From positions 33,225-97,224 of the forward strand of contig JAIXMO010000077.1 in assembly GCA_025677825.1 (NCBI GenBank): a DNA stretch of 64,000 nucleotides, written 5' to 3'. Under the pieces are notes generated by a model. That model saw only the letters and a list, made by a program, of their open reading frames with translations. It made no database searches and had not been told where the DNA came from. Both the position numbers and the translations under genes were made by a program. Source of the stretch: Helicostylum pulchrum (taxonomy: Eukaryota; Mucoromycota; Mucoromycetes; Mucorales; Mucoraceae). Below, one piece after another: positions 44,754 to 59,810 of the stretch (position 1 is its first letter; the number at the start of each line of letters is the position of its first letter).

Positions 44754-46972
44754 ATGGCATCTAAATTGACAAAGACCGTTATTAAAAGGTCCGTATCTCT
44801 CTCTGACGAGTACATACCTAAACAGGAACCCACCATTAAAACAGAAGACAGACTCAACCAGTTGATTGACACTCCTCGATACGTTCATAACAATCCAAAT
44901 CAATTTAAAGGACGTCTTGGATATGCGTAAAAAAAAAGACTACCATTTGACTTGTTTTTATTTATTTTAATATTTCTTTTTTTTTTTTTGACAGATGCAT
45001 AAACACTTATTTGAGGAAACAAAAACCATCTGTATTTAGTGCAAGAACCTGTCGTTTGGGTAAGTTATTATTTATAACCTTTTCCATCCGTACTTATAAC
45101 TTGGATTAGATACGGTAGAGAAAAAAGGCGAAGAATATGTTAGAGAACTTGCATTGCTGGTAACATTATTCTTAAATAAATAATCTTTTTTTTTATTAAA
45201 AAAAAATAAACTTAGAATATAGCTGATTTGAAAACAATGATCAAATGGAATGAAGGTATTTTCATATATTTATATAAAACTCTGAAGTCACCACTTAAAA
45301 AAAATTACAATGCAGAAAATAAAATCAAATTTATGCGGATTTCTAGTGATATATTTCCTTTCGCAAGCCACGAAAAAGCAGGGTAGAAAAAATTATATAT
45401 TCACTACTGTAATATATACTCTTGCTAAAAATTATACTTAATCTAGCTATAATATTGACTTTGCAAAGAATGAGTTATCAGAGGTTGGCGTCTTGGCAAA
45501 AAAGTTTAACCAACGGTTGGTAAGTATATATCTAAAGCTATGAAAAAATTTAGTTAAAAAACTGATTATTTTAGACTATGCATCCGGGACAGTACAATCA
45601 ATTGGTATCTCTTACTCCTAAAGTCGTTGCCAATACCATTCGTGAATTAGATTGTAAGTACTGTTTGAAATATCCACGAAAAAACTAACAGCTTTTTTTT
45701 TAGATCACGCTCGTATGATGGATTTGATGGGCTTGGATCAAGATTCCGTCATGATAATGTAAGTGAAAAAATTTATCTCAAAATATATTTGCAAACGACT
45801 AAAAAACGGATTACAAATGAATTAAGCCATATGGGAGGTGTTTATGGTACGATATATATCAAAATGTTACCTTTACAAAAAAATTAACCAACATGTTCTG
45901 TAGGTGATAGACAATCTGCTTTGGCTGTAAGATTTTTCTTTTTTTTAAAAATAGTAGTTATACTCAACATTTATTTCAATAGAGATTTGAAGCGGAATAT
46001 ACAAAATTACCTGAAAATATTATACGAAGATTGGTATTAGAAAATGATGAGCTTGGTTATTCGGTATCAGACCTGTTACCTATATGTAAAAAGCTCGGTA
46101 TCCCACTTGTTTTAGATTGGTAAATTCAAAATTGAGCATTTTGAATATCCAAAATACTAATGGGGGTATTTTTTTTTTTTTGTGTGAGTAGGCATCATCA
46201 TCAGTAAGACTACAAAGAACAAAAAAAAACTATTGACCTTTGTAGATTACTAACAGGAATTATATACCTAGCATTAATCCAGGAAATGTCACGGATTTAA
46301 TTAGTCTGTTGCCCGAGATTAACAAAACTTGGACAGATAAAGGAATCAAGCCTAAAGTAATGTAAATCTTAAACGTACTATACATCATTACTTAATTTAT
46401 TTTACAGCAACATTATTCAGAATCTAGACGTGGTGCGGTTACAATAATGGAACAAAGAGCCCATAGCGACCGAGTTCAAGTAAAAAAAAAAAATTACCTA
46501 TAAGCTAATTACTTAAAAACTTACCCTTCAAAATATAGTTTCTACCACCAACCACAGACGATGTTGATCTTATGATTGAAGCCAAAGACAAGGGTAAAGT
46601 TTATACATCATAAAAAAAAGGTTATAATGTAAGCTAAAAGCCAAACTTTAAAAAAAAGAGCAAGCAGTATTTCACTTGTATAAAAAGTATGGTTTAGAAC
46701 CTGTCGATGAAAAAGTATGGATACCAGCTGAAGATAATTTAGAGACAACCGAGACCAAAGGCCGAAAGAGTGTCCAATCTTTAAAGAGAAAGGCTGAAAA
46801 GACGGCTTTGACGGAAGCTAAGGCCAAAGTAAAATCTGGCAAGAAGGTTGTTCCTAAAAAAGAACATGCCGAACAAGAACAAACCGTAAAGGAGGAGGAA
46901 ATTCCGCAAATCTTGGAGGGAAGAGTGACCAGACAAAGAGCTAAAAATAATACTGTTCACAATTCAAAATAA
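44754..46972 (+). CDS. UVE1: UV-damage endonuclease (UVDE/Uve1)
   Basis: A plus-strand gene of more than a dozen short exons. N-terminal residues (MASKLTKTVIKRSVSLSDEY) are basic. Diagnostic UVDE pieces follow: LGYACINTYLR (from 44.92 and 44.995 kb), FSARTCRL, FMRISSDIFPFASHEK, TMHPGQYNQLVSL, MIIHMGG, RLVLENDELGYSVSDLLPICKK, LVLDWHHHHINPG and KQHYSESRRGAVTIMEQRAHSD. These carry metal-binding His/Asp/Glu of the TIM-barrel nuclease that nicks next to UV photoproducts and other lesions (an alternative to nucleotide excision repair). A Lys/Glu-rich tail (about 80 residues, last exon 46676-46972) is extra. One exon is joined at an AAAAAAAAG acceptor (about 46660). It converges with the AAA-ATPase gene. 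Some small exons could shift by a few bases. Confidence 0.9.
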
Positions 46973-47128
46973 CAATAAAAAAGATCCATATTTGTATAAA
47001 TTAACATTTCATAATCTCCATACGGCCAACTTCTGATTTATTTAATCACTATCAAGTGCAAAGAAATATGTGTTCTGAAATTATGCGATTGTATTATATT
47101 TCCCTTAAAACATACAAAATTGTCTGCA

Positions 47129-50054
<2,926 letters not shown>

Positions 50055-50698
50055 GTCAAAAAAAAAATTGAAAAAGATACGAGATAAAAAAAAGAGAGAC
50101 TCTGAACAATAGGCGATTTATATACTATGCGGCTGGTAAATTTTGTCGTTTATCGAAAAATAAACGTCGGTTTCTGCACATCTTCAATATCATACATTGT
50201 CGTTATTAGAACTGTATTTCTGTGCAATTGTCCAGATGTTACGTGGAGTAAATAAATTTGTATAAGTAGTGAGCACCAGTTCCTGATTTATAAGTAGGAT
50301 GACTTGAAGGTGGAAGTATACTTTTAATAAAAGATACAGTGAATTTTAAATAATCCAAGTGAGCTAAAAGTTTAAATTAAAAGCAATCAAAGAGAAACCC
50401 CTTTTCATGTTTTACTTAGTTAATTGGTTTAATTGATATTTGATCATTATTCATATAAGCTGTTTCATCCAAAAGTTAAAAAGGAAAAATAGCATTTTTG
50501 TCGTCAAAGAAGGTGTATAGTAGCTGAAGAGCTAATGCTTCTTCTTTTGTTTTTTATTGTATGTACAAGATTGGAACATTTTATCATTGAATTCCTTCAA
50601 GGAAACTCTTTGCTTCTTTCGATTTACTACATATTAAGAAAAAGTAAAGGTGTTTTTTAGTCATCTAGGCTTTTCTCTTTCTTTTAAAAAAATCAATC
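50055..50698. other. Intergenic region containing interspersed repeat copy 1
   Basis: 640 bases between the AAA-ATPase start and the MED7 stop. It contains GTCGTTTATCGAAAAATAAACG (about 50145-50166) and a Y-type repeat (see copy 1). The rest is featureless AT-rich sequence. Confidence 0.4.
50239..50330 (+). repeat. Interspersed repeat, copy 1
   Basis: The segment TTACGTGGAGTAAATAA... AAGTAGTGAGCACCAGTTCC then ATTTATAAGTAGGATGACTT shares long matches with the copies near 54.96 and 62.29 kb. Copies 1 and 2 share AGTGAGCACCAGTTCCTG exactly. No coding capacity. It resembles a short non-autonomous element; no terminal repeats could be defined. Confidence 0.6.
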
Positions 50699-51469
50699 TT
50701 ACGCCCTTAATTCAGCGGTCTGCTCGCGTTTCTTTGCCAACTGATTCTCCATTAGTAACCTTAACGTTTCTCTAGCCTAATGCGTATAAGTTAGACTTTT
50801 CTTATTCTCACTATTCCATTAAATTACAACATACTTGATGAGGTCGATACGCGTTTAAGATATGATGCATATTAATAAATATAGTACTGATATTCTCAAT
50901 GCTGTTACCAAACTAAAAAAAAAAATGTAAGTAACTTGTGTTCATTACTTTTTTTGTATCTGCAACTTTACTTCTTCGGGATTATTCACCAATACATCCA
51001 ACAAATCTAAAAATTGTACAATTAAGGATCTATTCAAACGTTTTAATTCTGGTACTCGATCTAAAACAGAGTTAGTTTATACATGTGAAGGTCTTTTCTT
51101 TATACATAAAAATAGTTTACCGATGGGTGTATCAGGAAACAATTGTTTAACACCAAGCTCATCCAAAGTAGGAAGACGGTCGTCAATCTATTTATAAATA
51201 GCTCGTTAACAATTACAGAGGAAGAAAAAAAGAAGCAAGACAATTACCTGCCACTTTTGATCAAAAACAGTGTATTCATCAGTTGGAGGTGGAGGTGGTT
51301 CAAGATCTTGTAGTTGGAATTCAGGAACTGAAAGTGTTGAGATTGCCGTCTCTGGAAAGACATTAGTTGCCTTTGCTACTTTGAGCAACTCCACATTGTC
51401 TTGTGTATATCTTTTATAAAAAGCTGGTGGGTCTGGCCAGGCGCTTCTAGCCGATTGTTGGTCATCCAT
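50699..51469 (-). CDS. MED7: Mediator subunit Med7
   Basis: Five exons read from ATG 51469 to TAA 50699. The protein starts MDDQQSARSAWPDPPAFYKR and continues LEPPPPPTDEYTVFDQKW, the hallmark Med7 Pro-rich motif followed by FDQ.W. Later exons give DRLPTLDELGVKQLFP, RLNRSLIVQFLDLLDVLV, NISTIFINMHHILNAYRPHQ and ARETLRLLMENQLAKKREQT, the C-terminal coiled-coil that pairs with Med21. It acts in the Mediator middle module as the hinge with Med21. Length (about 180 residues) fits the conserved core. The neighbouring interval 51470-51919 shows only AT-rich sequence. Confidence 0.93.
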
Positions 51470-51919
51470 ATTTTATTAAAAAAGAAAAGGGTATTCAATC
51501 AACAAGCCACGTCCTTATTAGGTATCAGAGTGCTGAGTATAAATGTACCATCATCAGCAAAATAAAAAAGTTACAAGAGATTACAATTGCAAAAAGATAC
51601 GTATTAAAAGAATAGAATAGTACATCACATAAACTCCAATGCATTTTTTTGTTTATCACACCTTAATGCTAGATAAGTTCAAAAAAAAAAAGACACCTGT
51701 AGGTGAAAGAATGAGAGGAGTTATCTCTCGTCGTATTTTGCATGAAGTACATTCTTATAGGTTGTTGGGAAGATTTCTCATAATTACAGTTACCTCGTAA
51801 AATAACTACTCACTCTATACCATGCACAAATAGTACTCCTTTTTTATGTTTGAAAGGATATATGCAGCAATTTTATTTTCTCTTTTTTTTTTCTTTTTTT
51901 TTAAAAAAAATGATGGTAC

Positions 51920-53245
51920 CTACGCGACGTTTTGAAGTTGGTTCAACTTAATTTTGGCCTCTTGATCAGAAACAGGGAGATAATAAAGGTGAGGAAGTGC
52001 CTTTGTCTTACGGAATAAGTCCTCTAATGTACGCTCTTTAGGTTCTTGTACATGTTCCACATGTACTTGTCTTGACATAGATGGAACTGGTTCAGCAGCT
52101 AAAAAAAAAGAAAATAGTATTAGCATAAATTTTATCTTTTTTTTTTTTTTTTCATTAAGCAAACCTTGAGCTAATTGTTTTGCAATTTGACCCATTCCAA
52201 TAGAACGAGATTTTCTGACATTATCAGTAACAGGTGAAGAAGGTAAATTCACACCAGATTTAACCTTTTCAACAGTAGCTTCCCAATCAACACGAAGACG
52301 CTTTTCAGCAGCCGATTGTTCATGCTCAATTAATTGCTCGACTTGTTCAGGAGTGAGTCCACCTACAGTAAGTACTTTACCAGTATCCTTGGGAAATACA
52401 ATACCATTGATTTCAGCGAATGCTGATTTAGCTTCTGCGTCTGTTTCGTACTAATAACAATAAGATTTTTAGTTTTAATGTAAAATGACAATAATGATAA
52501 ATACTTTACAACAACGTAACAATGTGTCTTGATAGAATCCATCCAAAAACGCTTGACTTTACCGTACTTTCCAAATAATTCTTGAACAGTTCTAATAATC
52601 AAAGGTCGAACAAATCCTTTTACATACATGGCTGAACTTTCGATCCCTTCAAAATCTTTACTTTCAATCTTGGCTCTCTTTTCTATTACAGGTAAAATTT
52701 GATCAGTAAAAAAAAACCATTTGGTAAAAACAGTTTATTATTTTACCTTCTGTTCTTTCATTTTCGGATGAAAGTCTTCTCTTTGCATTTCTATCAGTGT
52801 CCATAATTTCTGGTTTAGGTGTTGCGACGTTACTTTCTTTAGGTTTTTCTTGAGAGGGAGCAGTAATATCTTTCTTTACTTGGTCGGCCTTTTCAACAAC
52901 AACAACGTTATTTGATTTTTCGGCAGTAGTTTCTGAGGATTGTTCTACGTGTTGCGTATTAACCTCTTCTTTTGGTGATTCAATAGGAGTTTCCTCTGGT
53001 TTTTCGACCGGTTTCTCTTCTGAATCCTCAAGCGCGTCTTGCTTCTCAATCAAGGCTTCTTCGGTTACTTGTTCCTTTGGCTGTTCGATCAATGGTTCAT
53101 CAGACTTTTCGTCAGTTTCCGACTCCAAAGCTTCTGTTAAACGCTCGATTAATTCGTCTTTTTTTCCTTTGGTTGGTAAATTACGTTTGCTAAGTTCAGC
53201 ACGTAAATCAACTACTTTTAATGAAGAAGGATCAATCGGGGACAT
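51920..53245 (-). CDS. Acinus-like SAP/RRM protein
   Basis: About four exons on the minus strand, from ATG 53245 to TAG 51920. Residues 6-40 form a SAP DNA/RNA-binding motif (LKVVDLRAELSKRNLPTKGK). A Glu/Lys/Pro-rich linker of about 100 residues follows. The RRM begins about 52.7 kb (SAMYVKGFVRPLIIRTVQEL, GKVKRFWMDSIKTHCYVV, FAEINGIVFP). The C-terminus has the RSB motif DLFRKTKALPHLYYLPVS, which in animal Acinus binds RNPS1 and SAP18. This domain order (SAP, RRM, RSB) identifies Acinus, a subunit of the ASAP/PSAP complex tied to the exon-junction complex and splicing. Saccharomyces lacks it; its presence in an intron-rich genome is coherent. A symbol is left out because fungal naming is not settled. 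Confidence 0.9.
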
Positions 53246-54786
53246 TATTAATTTAGTTTTTGAAAGTAAAATAAAAAAAAGGATCTATTTTGAAAATTAA
53301 AAACGCGTTTCCTCCCCATTTTTAACTAAACAATACCAAGTCACATACCTACCAATCAAACATATTTTGCATGGACTATGATTCCAGACTCTTTTTGACA
53401 AGCTCCATAAGAATACTTCTAATATTTATATTGTCCTCTCCAATTCAGTTATATGAACAGTCTTTGTTAGTAGTTTTGATGACTTATTTTGATACAATGA
53501 GAAATTTTTTTCGTGGTAGTGGCGTTATTTTCAGTTCGTTTTTTTTTTCGGCCTGAAAGCAGTAACCTAATTAGATACGTGACCCGAAAAAAGTTGTCTA
53601 TTTTATAACTTTGTTTCTTAAAATTATACATGCACGTCTTGATTTATATTTTTTAAAAAAAATACATGTAGCAGAAAAGGTATAATATAAAATCCCATTA
53701 AAAAAATCTATCGATTTAAGGATTTAGCGCAAAACTACTGTTCAATGAATTACGTAAACAGTTCAGTCTTAATCAAACTTATAGTAAGCTAACAACCGAC
53801 CTTCAACATATTATTTAATTTTTGCTGACAGACAACATCACGACCCTGTTACATATTTTAACAGAAGGTGGGTTGAAAAAAAGTATTGTAAGAATGTCAG
53901 AGCCTATTTTTACGTAGCGGTAAACTAGACGTCAACAATTACTCTGATGCAGATATATTACAGAAATCTGTTTTTAAAGATAAATAAATACAGGCCTTGC
54001 TTGACTGGAGAGTAAGTGTAGCTGCTCTTGCTAGTAACGAAGAGAGTGAGCATAGAAGCTAAGGCAAGGAGGCCAAGAAAGTCTATGGGCGCAAAAATAG
54101 ATAAATTATTTGAAATATGTGGTAACGAATATGGTGTTTGTGAAGCGAGAAAAGACGATTTCAAAAAGGATGATGTATCTCTTGGTTATTGTGTTGGCTT
54201 CGAATTAAGAAGTATATACGTTTTATTTGTAATAAAGATTTGTTCATAAATCATTTTTTTTTTTAATTTTATAATGTGTGATTTTAGTACACAAATTAAA
54301 AAAAAATAGGCAGCGAAAAAAACCTGGTACTCAAACAAATTCCTTCAGAAAAAAAGTATAGTGCAAATGTTTAAAGAAAAATAAAAATGAACAACATTTT
54401 TTTTTTTGTATTGTTAGTTTTATTGTGTCAGATGCACAGTGCCATTAAATATGCTATAAAGTCTTATTTCCCACTGATAAAAAAAATTCGAACGCAAAGC
54501 AATATTTTGAAGATGCTGAATGCAGGAATATCGAAAGTTCGTAAAGTGGTAATCTTGTTTGGTCTTTGCTTTTAAATATAGAGCCCAAAATGTTCCAATT
54601 ACTCATCAATTGATATGAATATATAGAGTACATTATCTACGATAAAAGAAACAACCCAAAAAACCAAAACATATCATATACGTATTACGAAAAAGGATTT
54701 TAGCCAATAATACGCTTCACACGTGACTTTTTTGCCAAAAATTTGTATTTGACATATATATTTCTTTTTGGTCACTTTGTCACTAA
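53246..54786. other. Intergenic stretch with decayed coding sequence
   Basis: Between the Acinus start and the tRNA there are 1.5 kb without an intact gene. The pseudogene described separately lies at about 53720-54248. The remainder is AT-rich (T run at about 53539-53549) and includes short ORFs with no support. Confidence 0.4.
53720..54248 (+). pseudogene. Relic of a multicopy Mucorales-type gene, possibly PD-(D/E)XK-like
   Basis: Open fragments in shifting frames are interrupted by several stops. The left piece reads FSAKLLFNELRKQFSLNQTY (53720-53818). The right piece reads MGAKIDKLFEICGNEYGVCEA then RKDDFKKDD (about 54085-54180). The pattern G-x-K-x-D...E-x-G-x-x-E-x-x-K resembles the nuclease-like core of repeated Mucorales protein families that I recall, where the G..D...E.G..E..K spacing is shared. 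This is a weak, memory-based comparison, so the nuclease link is a hypothesis. The fragments clearly cannot encode a full-length protein. Confidence 0.35.
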
Positions 54787-54869
54787 GGAAAGATGGCCGA
54801 GTTGGTCTAAGGCGTCACGTTAAGGTCGTGATCTCTTCGGAGGCGTGGGTTCAAATCCCACTCTTTTCA
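54787..54869 (+). tRNA. tRNA-Leu (anticodon AAG)
   Basis: An 83-base tRNA with all parts visible. The acceptor stem is GGAAAGA paired with TCTTTTC (one G-T pair), with discriminator A. The D-arm starts TGGCCGAGTTGGTCTAAGGC, and the anticodon stem-loop is TCACG-TTAAGGT-CGTGA with AAG in the loop. A long variable arm (TCTCTTCGGAGGC) is typical of class II tRNA-Leu. The T-arm is GTGGGTTCAAATCCCAC. A TTTT terminator follows. No intron. It reads CUU codons (and CUC by wobble if A34 becomes inosine). Confidence 0.96.
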
Positions 54870-55652
54870 CTTTTGTCGTTTGCTGGGAATATAGTGTATG
54901 TAGCTGTGTTGTGTAACTGCAAGTGTTGTTAGAATTTGGTATGTGGTAGAGAAATAAAAGATAAAAGGTAATAGTAAGTTTTAAGTGAGCACCAGTTCCT
55001 GTTTTATAAGTAGAACGACTTAGGTAAATAAGTAAATAAAGAGTTTTGGTAAAAAGGTACAATGGAAAGTAAGATCCAAGGGAATTCAGGAACAAAATAA
55101 AAGAGCTAATTTAAAGGTCTTTTATAAGTTAAGAGAAGTATAATATAAAGTTGTTTACAAAATGTGAATTCATTTTTATTAGAGTATGATTTTTTGATGG
55201 TTATTTATATTACTTTAGATTATTACAAAAAAGGTATTATTTTTAAGTTAAAGTTTAAAAGACAATCCTTGTTAAAGAGGATCCTCTTCAACGAGCATCC
55301 TTCTTGGATTTGTGACACCACAAAAATTGTAAGTCGCGATGTAACAGTGTTCTTTTTTCTTTTTTTTTGAATGAACAATGATTAAAGGAAGTATCAGTTC
55401 AAGTTATTATTAATTGAAGAGTAAGGTTTTGCTTGAAATTAAAAGTGTTACGCAAAAAAGTATTTGATTTAAGATTGGGTAAACAAAAAAGAGTAAATTA
55501 CATTTTATTAAATATATTAACACGAGCACTTTTATGCGTTTTTTTTTTTTGTGCACGGTACAAGTAGAGAAAATACGGTAAAACAATAATGAAATTATAA
55601 AATGCCTTTTTATTTTCGTGTTTTATAATTACAGAAAAAAAAAAAAAGAAAA
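54870..55652. other. Intergenic region containing interspersed repeat copy 2
   Basis: 780 bases between the tRNA and the muskelin stop, holding the second repeat copy and a T run at about 55541-55551. An ORF (55164-55370) and the antisense ORF over the tRNA (54820-55095) are not supported as genes. Confidence 0.4.
54951..55090 (+). repeat. Interspersed repeat, copy 2 (next to the tRNA)
   Basis: Starts about 80 bases past the tRNA. Contains TTAAGTGAGCACCAGTTCCT then GTTTTATAAGTAGAACGACTT and GGTACAATGGAAAG, shared with copies 1 and 3 respectively. Lying just downstream of a tRNA gene recalls retroelement-type targeting, although no terminal repeat or reverse-transcriptase sequence is present. 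Confidence 0.6.
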
Positions 55653-58600
55653 CTAAGAAATTTTGACAGCATCGACCAAAGTTCCTTTCGGTTCCTTCAT
55701 ACTTGTAGGAAAAAAGTCTAATAAAGATTGAAACACCGTAGTTCGTTCTGAAAAGTAAACTTCTACGATACTATTAGTATACATTTTTTAAAGAAAAATG
55801 TATATATTCACAAACCTTGTTTAGTTTTATAAGAGCCGTTTTTAGGTAGATTATCTTCAGATAGACATAGATGCGCACACAATTTTTTAAAATGGTTCAA
55901 CTCATCTTTGCTATCCCCGTTTACAAGTGGAGTAACATATTTCCTTAAATAATCTAATGCGTATAAGGTATCTGCACTCACTTGATTGGATGTGTCCAAT
56001 TTTCGTTCTGCTTGTTTACATAGCTCGTGTAATTTACGCGTGCGTATAAGATACAAGCATCTACGCATAATTTGACCAGAGTTCGGCCTACAAAAAAAAA
56101 AAAAAATTGTGTTGGTCCCTGTTTATTTTTTTGCTACATATAAAAAATAAAAAACTTACTTTGTCAACCGAAGTTCCCAAAAATCATCCAGTCGCCTGTA
56201 CAAATCAGTCACATCACCAGGATGCCCACCAAATATAAAATGAGCGTTAGTCTTTGGATTATAAACCATCTGATGCGTGTATCTCGGATAGGGTTCATTC
56301 AACTTCATACGATTCCAATAAATCGTATCATGATTATCGTTTGAAAACACTTCTTCCCACGTATTATTCTTAATACTGTACACCCAAAAGCAATTGCGTA
56401 CAATATTGGTTGGTTTATTTTGAAAGAACCCCAACGAAATATGTAGCTCTTGTCTTTCGATATCAATGGCACCTCGTTGCGTGTATCCTGATTCAGGGCC
56501 GATGTTTTTTGAAAAGTCTTGTGTGATGGAAGTTATTTTATCTTGGTCAATGGAGTAGCAGTACAGGTCCTTGAGACATTCTTTTGCACGTTGGCCGCCA
56601 AAGATGTAAATCTTTCGGTTCTTGGAGTCGAGTAGCATGGAGTGTCCAGATCGGGATTTGATTGTGTGCGAGGTAGGTATATAGGATCCGCTGGAGGCAC
56701 GTGTGCGGGAGAGGGCAGGGTCTAAAGAGGCTATCTGGTCTCGAAGTGTAGCGGTAGGTATTGGGAGATGACTAACATCGTACCTGATATATAAATTATA
56801 TTAATCAGTCAGTTTTTAATATATGTATAATTTTTTTTTTACCGAAGCGTTTTCCAAACACTTTTATCTATATCGAATGAATAAAATCCACTATAAGACG
56901 AAGGAGCAGATTCTAATGCAAGAATACGACCACCGAAAACATAAAGCTTTCTTCCAATAGGGTCTACACACATTTCATGATGAAATAGTAAGGGTGGTCC
57001 ACCATCGATCTATAGTAAATTAATTTCTGTTTATGCAATTGATAAAATTATATACTTTACCTTTGTACTTTCACTGATTTGGATCCACCTATCCAACTCG
57101 GTATAATATTGATAGAATTCAGACTCGTATGCGGCTGGATCAGGCGTAGTGGTAGGGCGGAATTCAATGTATTTACCAAGAACATAAATGGATTTACGAA
57201 CAGGGTCAAAGCACATAGTATGACATGATCTAGCAGAAGGTCCACCTTGTCTACAATACAAAAATTAAATAACTTTGCATCATTGAGAAGGGAGGTTTTT
57301 TTGCTTACATTGAAGTATCGGAACTTAAAAGTTTCCAGCGATTTTCTTTGATGTGGTAGCACCAGAAATCCGATAACTCTACTTTACCATCCCAACCCCC
57401 AAGTAAATAAATTTTTTCTCTTTCGGTGTCTATACATAACTGATGCCCTCCTCTAGCACACGGAGAATCACCGTCTTTATAACGTTTTTAGTACTAGTTT
57501 TTTTTTTTTAGTAAGGGTAATATGGAAACAAGTTACCATCATTTGAAGCGTCTATTTTTTGCCAAGTGGGAGTATACATTGCATTTTCAGCAAAGGAGGT
57601 GAATACATTGTTTGAATCTGCGTCTGCAATGATTTTTTCAGCCTGTTCAAAATTACCGTCTATTACTAAGGATTGGTGTAAGTCTGCAATGGATGCGTGT
57701 TCGATTTCTATACCGGTCTTGTTTTTTAAAGTTTGATACACGTCCATCATATTTTTCTGTCGAAAGTGTTTCAAACAAAGACGAATTGTTTCCATTTCTT
57801 TATACTAGTAAGTGTATAAATATATGTCAGAAGTTCTCGTACGTACAGTCGAAAGATAGAATTGTACTTACGGTTGTATAAGCGTCATATACTTTTGACA
57901 TAAGTTCATCGTCTTTAATTCCTCTAATTTCCACATACCATATACTATAATTAAAATTGGCACCAAATGTGGCTAATGGTACAATTTTAATGTATTGTAT
58001 AGGGAATATCTAATTATACACGTATATAAATTAATACATTTGTTGGTTGTCGTGCTATTATAAACATTATTTACCAAATCATTAAACTTGTAAATAAGCG
58101 GAAACGATTCGGTCTTATTATCATCGGTTAAACCTTTTTATACATATTAAAAATCAACACCCCCCTCTTTTTCTCTTTCTTTCTCTTTTTCGTATAGATA
58201 ATGACGTACCCTTATGCAACAATTCATTCATATTAAGAGGATCCAATCCACCAAACACTTTAAACTCTTTTAAATTACAAACGTGACCTTAAAAATGCGT
58301 TAGAAAAAAGATACTATTTGGTAATGTGATAATACTTTACTGCGATGAAATTTTCCAAATAGTATCTCACCTAAAAAGAAAGAAAGGGTTACTTAAGCAA
58401 AAGTTGTTGGGATAACATATATTGTTAGTGTATATTTTACAAGCTACTGCGGGTTTATCGAGTTTAATTGTAATGAATTGCGATTGGTCATGAGAACCAG
58501 AAGACCAACGAGAGGATTGTTCAGTAGGCTCATTGACGCATATGTTACGAGGATGGTAAGAACCTGATTGAGAGGATTGGTCATAGATTGCATACGTTAA

Positions 58601-58720
58601 AGCTTCATGCGGAGCATGCGTTATAAGATAAGGTAACGTTTGTTCCTTCATATTTGACTTTTTATTAGAGTGAAAAGATAAATATTTATTATCTGTATTG
58701 TTAGACTGCCGTAAAGTCAT
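55653..58720 (-). CDS. Muskelin (kelch-repeat subunit of GID/CTLH E3 ligase)
   Basis: About 12 exons from ATG 58720 to TAG 55653 on the minus strand. The N-terminal discoidin-like domain (ICVNEPTEQSSRWSSGSHDQ, FITIKLDKPAVACEIL, QYIKIVPLATFGANFNYS, WYVEIRGI) is followed by the LisH/CTLH helical block (IRLCLKHFRQKNMMDVYQTL, HQSLVIDGNFEQAEKII). Then come kelch repeats (RGGHQLCIDTEREKIYLLGG, SARSCHTMCFDPVRKSIYVL, GHSMLLDSKNRKIYIFGG, YTHQMVYNPKTNAHFIFGG). The C-terminal helices (RCLYLIRTRKLHELCKQ) end the protein. This order is diagnostic of muskelin. Muskelin joins the GID/CTLH ubiquitin-ligase complex in animals; Saccharomyces lacks it, so its retention here is useful. The start might instead be the upstream in-frame ATG at 58801. 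Confidence 0.93.
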
Positions 58721-59238
58721 AATGAGAAAAAAAAGAGAGAGAGAATGAAATATATCATGTGACAGAAAAAAAAAGGGGGTAAAGCATTTTTTTTTTTTCA
58801 TGCAGAAAGTGTATCTAACACTGTATGTACGTCAAAAAAAGGACGCACCACGGGAATGAATTCTTTTTTTTTTTACGCATATAAAAAAAGTGGTCAAGAT
58901 CTCGGGAAAGTGTCTTTCTTTTAGGCTTTAAATGACGTACAAGAAAGTTACCGAGATAAAAAAATAAGGCTTCTTTATTCAGATACGTAAATGAGGAACA
59001 AGCATGATTGGATATTATATTAAATCACGATGCCGTACTATTGTTAGAGGTGGCTTGTGTTCCCAAGTCACCCAGCTAAATAAAAATCACAGGGGGTGAA
59101 AGCTTTTGGCTCTTCTGGTATGAGAAAACGTGGGCCCGCTTTTTTTTTCTTTTCGGTTTAGGCGGAGATCTTCCAATCACGCCAAGTTTCTTGTGCCTTA
59201 TTTGCTCTTCTTTTTTTTTCTTTATCCATATCTTTCTC

Positions 59239-59269
<31 letters not shown>

Positions 59270-59383
59270 ATTGTTGTCATTGTTGTCATTTTGTTGTCTA
59301 TTTTTTGTTTTTCTTATTGTAACAGGTTTAATAATAAAAAAACTATTATACGGTCATTTTACACACACACACAATAAAAAGAA
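58721..59383. promoter_or_regulatory. Divergent promoter region of muskelin and Zn2Cys6 gene
   Basis: 660 bases between divergent start codons. A long pyrimidine tract (59203-59270, including about 20 T) lies on the Zn2Cys6 side, which is a common fungal core-promoter or leader pattern. An ACAC run (59361-59372) lies just upstream of the start. No RNA gene seen. Confidence 0.35.
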
Positions 59384-59778
59384 ATGGTGCTTGACGAACA
59401 AACAACAGAACCACGTAGAAAACGAGCAAAGATAGTTAGTGCTTGTGGAGAATGTAGACGAAAGAAAACGAAATGTAATGGAGAACAACCTTGCCGAAAC
59501 TGTGAAAAGTCGGGAGTACCGTGTGTGTATCCTTCTTCTTCTTCAAATGATGATAAACGAAACGCACCTAGTAAAGCAGCCCTGGAGGCCATAGAAGAAC
59601 GTTTAAAGACTATTGAAGACATGTTACGAACCATTATAAAATCACAAAATGTACTTGCAGTTGAAATGGATCCTGTTGTAAATAGCTTTTTAAATAGAGA
59701 TTCGAAATCTTCCTCTTCTTCGTCTGTATCTTCTCCACCACCTTCTCTACAACCACCACAACCATCATCATCAGCACC

Positions 59779-59810
<32 letters not shown>

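Noticed and set aside
54820..55095. Minus-strand ORF ending VGFEPTPPKRSRP
   Set aside because: That ending is the translation of the complementary strand of the tRNA-Leu T-arm and variable arm, a well-known artefact; not a gene.
55164..55370. 68-codon ORF with a Lys-rich start
   Set aside because: AT-rich, no family signature, lies beside the interspersed repeat.
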